A stretch of 7,707 bases of DNA from GCA-2686765 sp036012725 (lineage in GTDB: Bacteria; Pseudomonadota; Alphaproteobacteria; Rhodospirillales; 2-02-FULL-58-16). This document shows, in pieces, positions 1-5,382 of the stretch; position 1 is the stretch's first letter; each line of letters opens with the position of its first letter. The stretch covers positions 1 through 7,707 of the forward strand of contig DASCPW010000023.1 of assembly GCA_036012725.1 (NCBI GenBank), in the 5' to 3' direction. The notes below the pieces were generated by a model, which saw only the letters and a list, made by a program, of their open reading frames with translations, made no database searches and was not told where the DNA came from. Position numbers and translations under genes: made by a program.

Positions 1-1
1 C

Positions 2-151
2 CGTTGGCGTCGTGAATATGGTGGTTTGAAGATAGACCAAGAGAAGTGCCTGAAGGACCTTGTAAAAGAGAATGTCCGCCTGCGACGAGCCATATCAGAT
101 CTGACGCTGGACAAGCTGATCCTGAAGGAGGCGCTTGAGAGAAATTACTAA
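2..151 (+). CDS. IS3-family transposase OrfA, C-terminal fragment (5' end outside window)
   Basis: An open frame enters from the left edge and encodes 49 residues ending at TAA (149-151). The peptide contains REYGGLKIDQEKC, then a leucine-rich heptad stretch (LKDLVKENVRLRRAISDL), and ends LDKLILKEALERNY. This matches the C-terminal leucine-zipper and tail of OrfA proteins of IS3-family elements (IS407-like group), which bind the terminal inverted repeats and are made separately from, or fused by -1 frameshift to, the OrfB integrase. The start and helix-turn-helix lie upstream of the window, so its integrity cannot be judged. The following OrfB is broken, so the element is very probably not autonomous. 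Confidence 0.8.
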   Translation, partial: RWRREYGGLKIDQEKCLKDLVKENVRLRRAISDLTLDKLILKEALERNY

Positions 152-264
152 ACTTCACCCGTCGCCGGCAGTGCGTTGATCATCTTCAGGCTGTGTCTGA
201 CGTTAGCGCCTATGAAACAGGCTCAGGCGTCCCAAATGTTTTGATGACGGACAGTCTCTGGTGA
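151..264 (+). pseudogene. IS3-family orfB, truncated N-terminal remnant
   Basis: In the -1 frame relative to orfA, the frame orfB normally uses, the sequence reads NFTRRRQCVDHLQAVSDVS before similarity fades, and it stops at TGA (262-264). RRRQCVDHLQ resembles the N-terminus of OrfB in IS407-like elements, where a VSERRACR-type motif would follow. Here that motif is lost and no DDE catalytic core follows. I read this as a deletion remnant. The short length makes the exact breakpoint uncertain; it lies somewhere around 210-260. Confidence 0.55.
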
Positions 265-384
265 TGGTGGGTCGATGATCCATGCCGGTTGGAAATAATC
301 GAAAAATCTAACACCTCATGGTTTGTCCGGTCAAAACCCTTCTTGCAATCCCCATAGCAGCAAGGAGTCGTCCGGACCTGCCCA
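265..384. other. Intergenic stretch between IS remnant and repeat protein
   Basis: No convincing gene is seen in these 120 bases. Short frames here lack family features and mostly overlap the neighbouring gene. A weak dyad lies at 343-347/360-364 (CTTGC/GCAAG). On the minus strand, downstream of the repeat-protein gene, it is followed by only four T, so it is at best a poor terminator. Confidence 0.4.
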
Positions 385-855
385 TTACCCGGTCAGTGAT
401 GCGTCCTTTCCGCCGCTGTCCACCATGTCGCCTAAAGAGATGAGGGACTTTCCCAACTCGTTTTTGCTGTTGCTTTCGCCCTCTTGGGGCAAAAGATCGA
501 AAACCCATATGGCTAGAACCCCGTTGTCGTGAATTTTCCTGAGAACCTGGGCGCGGTTTTCAACGTTATTCGTTTTCCACAGCTCGGCGAGCTTTTGGGC
601 CTTATCGGATATGGTGGATAAATCCATTTCCTCCTTATTCTCGACCGCTGAACTCGGATTCGTATTGACCGGCATGAAAGCGAGCTCGTTTCTGTAGTTG
701 CCTTCGTCGCGGGGAGGAAGGAGGGAGAAAACGGAAATAGCCAACAAACCGTTTTCGTGGATTTCCCTAATGACCTGGGCGCGGTTGTCCTTGGAATGCG
801 TATTCCACAGATCGACGAGTTCCCAGGCACGCTCTCCCAATATTTTTAAATCCAT
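385..855 (-). CDS. Uncharacterised protein of two tandem ~57-residue repeats
   Basis: A 156-aa protein I do not recognise. Residues 2-58 and 78-134 are copies of one motif at a 76-residue period; by hand alignment 30 of 57 positions are identical. The shared core is L-W-x-T-x4-N-R-A-Q-V-(I/L)-R-x-I-H-x-N-G-(L/V)-L-A-I-x-V-F-x-L-L-P, and both copies end in N-E-L. The pattern suggests two amphipathic helices and a hydrophobic strand or helix per unit. No signal peptide, membrane segment or cysteine is seen. The ATG at 853-855 has GAGG at 864-867, 8 bases upstream, which together with the repeat supports a real gene. It is divergent from the SGNH hydrolase and adjoins IS debris, and its base composition is visibly more AT-rich than dnaX, consistent with acquired DNA. 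A folding or scaffold domain is possible; no function can be assigned. Confidence 0.75.
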   Translation of the reverse strand: MDLKILGERAWELVDLWNTHSKDNRAQVIREIHENGLLAISVFSLLPPRDEGNYRNELAFMPVNTNPSSAVENKEEMDLSTISDKAQKLAELWKTNNVENRAQVLRKIHDNGVLAIWVFDLLPQEGESNSKNELGKSLISLGDMVDSGGKDASLTG

Positions 856-1062
856 ATATCACGCCTCGAATTGACACTCTTCCAGCCACGGCGCGCCCTG
901 GTCAGGAAGGCGATGGTAACATGATTTCATGAAGCATGCCATTGGCGCGGCGGCGGGATGTCGGTAGCTATTGATCGGCCTCCGCTCTCTCTGGAAATTG
1001 TCACCGTTATGCGCTAGGCAAGAGCATCGGCCCAAAAGGGGAGGGAGTTGGGCTTTTTCGAG
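856..1062. other. Divergent intergenic region with palindrome
   Basis: This 207-bp region separates the divergent repeat-protein gene and SGNH hydrolase gene and should hold both promoters. I could not place a convincing -35/-10 pair for either. A perfect 8-bp palindrome TTCATGAA lies at 926-933, flanked on both sides by CATG, and GGCGCGCC occurs at 891-898. The palindrome could be an operator, but nothing else supports that. A purine-rich GGGGAGGGAG at 1038-1047 precedes the hydrolase start. Confidence 0.4.
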
Positions 1063-2247
1063 ATGACAATGCATGCGCAAAAATTTTCTTTTTCCGTCCG
1101 CTTGACCGCGTTCATCCTGGTGGCACTGGTTACCGCCTCTTTTTTGGAGGCGGGGGCGAGACTTGTGTTAGCCTTTGAAGAGGAAATCCGGCGCTCCCGT
1201 CTGCTGTCCTATCCCTTCCGGCGTACCCTTATCCTAGACCCTTACGAGATGCCGTCGCCCGACATAGGTTTTCACTGGGTGCTCCGTCCCGGCTATCGGG
1301 CTTCCGCTCGCCACCTTGCTTCCGAGAAGGACGCCGCCGGATCTGTCATCTCGGCGCCGGCATTGGCGGAGCAGGTGGCAAGCGGCAATGCCGAAATGGA
1401 GTTGCGGATCAACAGCACCGGCTTCAAGGGCCCCGAAGTCGACCATGGCCATTCCCGTTTCCGCATTCTCACCCTTGGCGACTCCACCACTTTCGGCCTC
1501 GGCTCCGTCGGCTATCCTGAGGCCCTTGCTGAACGGTTGAACCGTGACGGTGCCACCGTCGAGGTGATCAACGGTGGGGTCGAGGGCTACTGCCCCCGGA
1601 ACATTCTTTATGAAATCGACCGCTACAAGGCGCTCAAGCCGGAACTGGTCACCCTTTACATCGGTTGGAACGCACTTTTTGCCGAGGAAATCCCGGAGGA
1701 CTGGTGGGAGCGGCACCTGCAAGTCTTCCGGGTGGCCCAAAAATCCTTACGGGCGTGGCGGCGAATGGTTATCGGACAACGGCAATACGCCATGCAAATG
1801 TACCATCGGGACCTTCGCCCCGACCGCGCCGCCGCGGCTGCTTTTATCGCGTCATACCGGCCGTCGTTTATGGAACGGATCGAACTGATCGTCGATGAAT
1901 TCACCGCCGCGGGCAGCCGTGTCGTGCTTGTCACCTTGCCGGGGTTGTTCGTTTTGTCCGAGGAGCCAAGCTCCCGCGCGCTTCGTATCGGCCATTTGCC
2001 CGAGTTCACGGCCAACCCATTCGTCTTGGCCGCGATGAGCGAAAGCTACAACGAGGCGTTGCGCGCCTTTGCTGCCCGCCGTCGCCTACCAGTGATCGAC
2101 CTGGCCCGGTGGAGCGAGGAAACCTTGCTGCCCCGCGAAGACTATTTTCTGGATTCCGTGCACCTGACGAAGGAGGGCCTGAACATGATCGGCGATTTCA
2201 TGGCCAAAAAATTGGCCGCCAGCGTCGGCCAGGGCCGTGGCCGCTAA
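1063..2247 (+). CDS. SGNH/GDSL-family hydrolase with N-terminal membrane anchor
   Basis: A 394-aa protein with the blocks of the SGNH hydrolase superfamily. Block I is LGDSTTFG with the nucleophile Ser141. Block II glycine lies in NGGVEGY (171-175). Block III is GWN with Asn203, and block V is DSVHLTKEG with Asp364 and His367. Family members are esterases, lipases or O-acyl (often acetyl) hydrolases/transferases; the substrate cannot be read from sequence. Residues 12-28 form one hydrophobic segment followed by EAGARL, a common signal-anchor arrangement, so the catalytic domain is probably periplasmic. Block III reads GWNA rather than the usual GxND, but the oxyanion Asn is kept. The start is uncertain: ATG 1063 is 15 bases from a purine-rich GGGGAGGGAG, TTG 1048 is directly after it, and ATG 1069 is also possible. 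Same-strand gmd 98 bases downstream suggests a role in acyl decoration of a surface polysaccharide (inference). Confidence 0.85.
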   Translation: MTMHAQKFSFSVRLTAFILVALVTASFLEAGARLVLAFEEEIRRSRLLSYPFRRTLILDPYEMPSPDIGFHWVLRPGYRASARHLASEKDAAGSVISAPALAEQVASGNAEMELRINSTGFKGPEVDHGHSRFRILTLGDSTTFGLGSVGYPEALAERLNRDGATVEVINGGVEGYCPRNILYEIDRYKALKPELVTLYIGWNALFAEEIPEDWWERHLQVFRVAQKSLRAWRRMVIGQRQYAMQMYHRDLRPDRAAAAAFIASYRPSFMERIELIVDEFTAAGSRVVLVTLPGLFVLSEEPSSRALRIGHLPEFTANPFVLAAMSESYNEALRAFAARRRLPVIDLARWSEETLLPREDYFLDSVHLTKEGLNMIGDFMAKKLAASVGQGRGR

Positions 2248-2283
2248 AATGAACATGCAGACACGGGCAAGCCGTTTCCTGCG

Positions 2284-2311
2284 TTGACAGACTCACGGCA
2301 AGTGCTAGTTT
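2284..2311 (+). promoter_or_regulatory. Candidate sigma70 promoter for gmd
   Basis: A perfect -35 hexamer TTGACA (2284-2289) is followed after 16 bases by TAGTTT (2306-2311), a weak -10 that keeps the TA and final T. It lies in the 98-bp gap between the hydrolase stop and gmd, and would start transcription about 30 bases before the gmd start. The weak -10 and lack of a strong terminator upstream mean gmd may also be read from the hydrolase transcript. Confidence 0.4.
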
Positions 2312-2345
2312 TCGATTGCTTTTCAACAGGAAAGAGGATGGCAAA

Positions 2346-3413
2346 GTGGCAAAAACTGCTCTGATTACCGGCGTTACCGGCCAGGATGGCGCCATCCTCG
2401 CCGAATTTCTGCTCAACAAGAAATATATCGTTCACGGCATCAAACGGCGTTCGTCTTCGCTCAACACGGCCCGGGTCGATCATTTGTATCAGGATCCGCA
2501 CGCTGAAGGCATCCGCTTCTTCATGCATTACGGGGACCTTACCGACGCAACCAACCTTATCCGCCTTGTGCAGAACACTCAACCCGACGAAATTTACAAC
2601 CTGGCAGCGCAAAGCCACGTGCAGGTGAGTTTCGAGACCCCCGAATATACCGCCAACGCCGACGCCCTGGGAACATTGCGGCTGCTCGAGGCCGCTCGTA
2701 TTCTCGATATGGAGGACAAGGTCCGATTTTACCAGGCATCTACCTCCGAGCTTTACGGGAACGCGGAGAAAGTCCCGCAAAACGAGAATACCCCCTTCCG
2801 CCCACGCAGCCCTTATGGCACTGCCAAACTCTATGCTTATTGGATCACCGTGAACTACCGGGAAGCCTATGGGATTCATGCCTCTAACGGAATCCTCTTC
2901 AACCACGAGGGGCCGACCCGGGGCGAAACCTTCGTTACCCGCAAGATAACCCAAGCCGTTGCCGCCCTGGCCGCCGGCGCTAGCGGCAAGCTCTATCTCG
3001 GCAATCTGAACGCCGAGCGCGACTGGGGCCACGCCCGCGATTACGTGGAAGGGATGTGGCTGATGCTTCAACAGCCGGAGCCGGACGACTACGTGCTGGC
3101 CACTGGCGAGAGACATTCGGTGCGCGAATTCGTTGAACTGGCTTTCGGCCACATTGGCCGTCGGATCGAATGGCGGGGCGCCGGCGCCGAGGAAAAAGGA
3201 ATTGACGCGGTCAGCGGCGAAGCGCTCGTCGAGGTCGACGGGCGGTATTACCGGCCGACCGAAATATCGCTATTGCAGGGCGATGCCGGCAAGGCACGAC
3301 AGAAGTTGGGTTGGCGGCCACGCGGCAGTTTTCGAGAGCTGGTCCAGGAAATGGTCGAGGCCGACATCAAAGCCTTGAAGAGCAACAATAACCACGGCAG
3401 TGGCCGCATTTGA
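2346..3413 (+). CDS. gmd: GDP-mannose 4,6-dehydratase
   Basis: A 355-aa short-chain dehydrogenase/reductase of the extended type, of normal Gmd length. It converts GDP-D-mannose to GDP-4-keto-6-deoxy-D-mannose in the cytoplasm, the entry step to GDP-fucose, GDP-rhamnose, GDP-perosamine and similar sugars. The NADP-binding loop is TGVTGQDG (8-15). The catalytic set is Thr133 and Glu135 in STSELYG, plus Tyr157 and Lys161 in YGTAK. Family signatures LYAYWITVNYREAYG, NGILFNHE and GETFVTRKIT are all present. The start is GTG at 2346, 7 bases after GAGGA (2334-2338) and followed by the usual AKTALITG N-terminus; a TTG 30 bases upstream only lengthens the frame. It ends in tandem stops TGA-TAG. No fcl, rmd or per partner is in the window, so the final sugar is unknown. 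The upstream SGNH hydrolase is on the same strand. Confidence 0.96.
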   Translation: MAKTALITGVTGQDGAILAEFLLNKKYIVHGIKRRSSSLNTARVDHLYQDPHAEGIRFFMHYGDLTDATNLIRLVQNTQPDEIYNLAAQSHVQVSFETPEYTANADALGTLRLLEAARILDMEDKVRFYQASTSELYGNAEKVPQNENTPFRPRSPYGTAKLYAYWITVNYREAYGIHASNGILFNHEGPTRGETFVTRKITQAVAALAAGASGKLYLGNLNAERDWGHARDYVEGMWLMLQQPEPDDYVLATGERHSVREFVELAFGHIGRRIEWRGAGAEEKGIDAVSGEALVEVDGRYYRPTEISLLQGDAGKARQKLGWRPRGSFRELVQEMVEADIKALKSNNNHGSGRI

Positions 3414-3425
3414 TAGAGAGCAATC

Positions 3426-4184
3426 TCAGATATGGTCATCGTCGCCGAGTTCGCCGCCCAAATTTTTGACGGCGTTGATATGCACGGTTTGGCCGGAAAA
3501 GTACGCCACGCTGTCTTCCTTGAGCTGGCGAATAGCGCGCGACGTGGATTTCGGACGGGCGCCGATCAAAGCCGCCACGTCCTTGCGTGAAAGGGGGAGT
3601 TCAATCGAAAGCGTGCAGTCGTCGGCGACCTCGCCGTCGCGATCCTTGAGAACCAGCAGCAGATGGGCGAGCCGGGCGCGGGCGCTGAAGGTGATGCTCT
3701 GGAAAAAGTGTTCTTCGGCTTGCCCCAAATCCTTTGCCACCCGTGCCAGTAAGCGAAGCCCCAAAACGGGATTATGGCAGAGCAGTTCCTTAACCGCCGA
3801 ACCCCTGATGAAGCAGATAACGGCGGGCTCCATGATTTCTGAACTGCCGCGGTGGCATTCTCCCGCTAGAAAAGGCCTGTAGCCGAGCGTGTCGCCGGCG
3901 GAAGCCAGCCGGGGAAGCAGCACGGAGTTGCCGTCGGCACCGGTTTTGCGGATGCCGACCAAGCCACTGGCGACGCAATAGACGCCGCGGCAAGGGTCGT
4001 CCTCGTGGAAAATGTATTCGCCGGGAAGATACTTCCGGCAGGCCTTCGATCGGTCAAGCAGACGCACTTCGTCATCGCTCAGCACGTTCCAATCGGGTTC
4101 GCCCCAATGCTGACAGGCGAAACAGTTCACCTGGGAGGGGGGTATTCTCTGTTGTGCTATCGAAACCGTCACCCGATTGGCCAT
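3426..4184 (-). CDS. Crp/Fnr-family transcriptional regulator with partial FNR-type cysteine set
   Basis: A 252-aa regulator. An N-terminal extension carries C21-F-A-C24; a cyclic-nucleotide-binding-like beta-roll spans about residues 40-130 (LPGEYIFHEDDPCRGVYCVASG); a dimerisation helix follows at about 140-180; and a winged helix lies at about 195-238 (LSRKDVAALIGARPKSTSR). FNR of E. coli holds a 4Fe-4S cluster with C20, C23, C29 and C122. Here C21, C24 and C124 (in AVICFI) align with C20, C23 and C122, but no Cys sits at the C29 position; C49, C65, C70 and C110 are other candidates. The recognition helix has K212-S-T-S215-R216 where FNR has E-T-I-S-R, so the operator should differ from TTGAT-N4-ATCAA. 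Redox or oxygen sensing is plausible but unproven. It lies 76 bases after recR on the same strand and converges on gmd with a 12-bp gap. ATG 4184 was taken because it retains the cysteine-containing N-terminus; no strong ribosome-binding site is seen. Confidence 0.88.
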   Translation of the reverse strand: MANRVTVSIAQQRIPPSQVNCFACQHWGEPDWNVLSDDEVRLLDRSKACRKYLPGEYIFHEDDPCRGVYCVASGLVGIRKTGADGNSVLLPRLASAGDTLGYRPFLAGECHRGSSEIMEPAVICFIRGSAVKELLCHNPVLGLRLLARVAKDLGQAEEHFFQSITFSARARLAHLLLVLKDRDGEVADDCTLSIELPLSRKDVAALIGARPKSTSRAIRQLKEDSVAYFSGQTVHINAVKNLGGELGDDDHI

Positions 4185-4260
4185 GGCGAAAAAGCCTCAA
4201 CGCCGAGTAACGCAAGATATTCCGCGCCATGGAAAAATTGTCTGCCGACGTGGAAAGGGT

Positions 4261-4848
4261 TTAGACGGGCCGTCTCGCTTTCAGCGCCGCGCTCAACGTG
4301 CCGTCGTCCAAGTAGTCCAGTTCACCGCCAACGGGAACACCCTGTGCAAGGCCGGAGACGACGACCCCGGAGCCGGCCAGGCGATCGGCTATGTAATGAG
4401 CCGTGGTCTGGCCGTCGACGGTGGCGCTGGTGGCGAGAATCACCTCGCCCACCTGTTTTTCTCCGGCCCGTTCAATGAGGGCGGGAATAGCGAGATCTTC
4501 CGGCCCAACCCCGTCCAGGGCCGAAAGCGTTCCGCCCAAGACATGGTAACGGCCTCGAAAAGAAGAGGCGCGTTCGAGCGCCCAGAGGTCGGCCACATCC
4601 TCGACCACGCAAATGGTCGATGGGTCCCGTTGTGGATTGGCGCATAGGGCGCAAGGATCACGGCTGTCCAGGTTGCTGCAGATGGAACAGGCCGTGATGT
4701 TTTCGGCCGCCGCCACAAAGGCTTTGGCCAATGGCTCGGCTAGCGACTCACGGCGCTTGATCAGGTAGAGCGCCGCCCGCCGGGCCGAGCGGGGCCCTAG
4801 ACCCGGCAGTTTGGCGAGAAGCTCGATCAGTCTGTCGATGTCGGACAT
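4261..4848 (-). CDS. recR: Recombination mediator protein RecR
   Basis: A 195-aa protein, close to the usual ~200 aa. RecR works with RecF and RecO to load RecA onto SSB-coated gapped DNA, and forms a ring-shaped clamp. Visible parts in order are a helix-hairpin-helix (LPGLGPRSARRAALYL, 14-29), a C4 zinc finger (C54, C57, C66, C69), a Toprim domain opening with VVEDVADLWALE (81-92), and the conserved GGTLSALDGVGPEDL, TVDGQTTAHYI and LAQGVPVGGELDYLDDGTL segments. ATG 4848 gives the normal MSDIDRLI N-terminus; an in-frame TTG at 4902 would add 18 atypical residues. The gene begins 62 bases after the ybaB stop on the same strand and is probably co-transcribed with it. Confidence 0.97.
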   Translation of the reverse strand: MSDIDRLIELLAKLPGLGPRSARRAALYLIKRRESLAEPLAKAFVAAAENITACSICSNLDSRDPCALCANPQRDPSTICVVEDVADLWALERASSFRGRYHVLGGTLSALDGVGPEDLAIPALIERAGEKQVGEVILATSATVDGQTTAHYIADRLAGSGVVVSGLAQGVPVGGELDYLDDGTLSAALKARRPV

Positions 4849-4910
4849 GTCAGAAGGCGGAGGGCAAAGGAAAGGGCCGGAAACCCACGATGAATTTCCC
4901 AAATAGGCTC

Positions 4911-5234
4911 TTAGAACGGCAGTTGTAGGCCCGGCGGCAGGGGGAGGCCGCCGGTGAGTTCGGACATCTTTTCGGCCAACATGGCCTCGACCTTGGCCCT
5001 GGCGTCGCTGAAAGCGGCGACGATAAGGTCTTCAAGAACCTCGACGTCACCCTCGGCCATCAGCGAGGGGTCTATTTTGATCTTGCGCACTTGCGACTTG
5101 CCGGTGAGCGTAACCAGGATCAAACCGCCGCCCGAAGAACCTTCTAGCTCCGCATTGGCTAATCTTTCCTGCATCTCGGCCATTTTGGCCTGCATTTCCT
5201 GGGCCTGTTTCATCATGGTGCCGAGGTTTTTCAT
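4911..5234 (-). CDS. ybaB: YbaB/EbfC family nucleoid-associated protein
   Basis: A 107-aa protein of normal family length. YbaB/EbfC proteins are small dimeric DNA-binding proteins linked with the nucleoid. The start MKNLGTMMKQAQEMQAKMAEMQ forms the typical N-terminal helix, followed by the Gly-rich GSSGGG turn, the strand VTLTGKSQVRKIKID, and the helical segment EVLEDLIVAAFSDARAKVEAM; it ends in the usual Pro/Gly/Leu-rich tail. ATG 5234 is chosen because it gives the family N-terminus and has AAGGA at 5245-5249, 10 bases upstream; in-frame ATGs at 5252 and 5309 are less likely. It sits between dnaX and recR, as in many bacteria, and a candidate own promoter lies just upstream. Confidence 0.95.
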   Translation of the reverse strand: MKNLGTMMKQAQEMQAKMAEMQERLANAELEGSSGGGLILVTLTGKSQVRKIKIDPSLMAEGDVEVLEDLIVAAFSDARAKVEAMLAEKMSELTGGLPLPPGLQLPF

Positions 5235-5280
5235 GGCGAATGATTCCTTCATCCCGACGGGTTGGCGGCAAGTAATTTCA

Positions 5281-5309
5281 TGTATAGCAGGGTCGGCAAC
5301 GGGTGTCAT
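5281..5309 (-). promoter_or_regulatory. Candidate sigma70 promoter for ybaB-recR
   Basis: Read on the minus strand, ATGACA (5309-5304, five of six to TTGACA) is followed by a 17-base spacer and TATACA (5286-5281). It ends 46 bases before the ybaB ATG, in the 142-bp gap after dnaX. The geometry is good, but neither hexamer is perfect. It would let ybaB-recR be expressed apart from the long dnaX transcript. Confidence 0.4.
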
Positions 5310-5347
5310 GCGCCAGCATGCGCGACTATCGCCTTAGAGCAAATCCA

Positions 5348-5382
5348 GTTTGATGGGAATAGCCAAAGACGCCCCATCAAAC
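5348..5382. repeat. Inverted repeat over the dnaX stop codon
   Basis: GTTTGATGGG (5348-5357) and CCCATCAAAC (5373-5382) are perfect 10-base inverted copies around a 15-base loop. The right arm includes the dnaX stop codon (5377-5379). On the dnaX mRNA it forms a hairpin at the extreme 3' end, without a following U-run, so it is not a classical intrinsic terminator. The adjacent TTAGAGCAAATCCA resembles edges of dispersed palindromic elements of alphaproteobacteria. It may protect the mRNA 3' end or pause transcription; both are inferences. Confidence 0.55.

Noticed and set aside
332..367. Terminator for the repeat-protein gene
   Set aside because: The stem is only 5 bp with a 12-base loop and is followed by four T; too weak to call.
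513..830. 105-codon minus-strand frame overlapping the repeat protein
   Set aside because: It is a shifted frame of the same DNA; the internal protein repeat and ribosome-binding site support the 385-855 frame instead.
2244..3152. 302-codon open frame on the minus strand opposite gmd
   Set aside because: It mirrors the GC-rich codon pattern of gmd, which has all its catalytic and family motifs; the shadow frame shows no family features.
4185..4260. FNR-type operator or terminator in the gap between recR and the Crp/Fnr gene
   Set aside because: The only dyad near the T-run has a 3-bp stem, and no TTGAT-N4-ATCAA-like site is present; AACGC occurs twice as a short direct repeat, which is not informative.
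4849..4902. TTG start at 4902 for recR
   Set aside because: It adds 18 residues unlike any RecR N-terminus; the ATG at 4848 begins the conserved sequence.
5304..5323. Short CATGC/GCATG hairpin and repeated CATGCGC upstream of ybaB
   Set aside because: A 5-bp stem in GC-rich DNA is expected by chance; it overlaps the candidate -35 region but gives no independent evidence of regulation.
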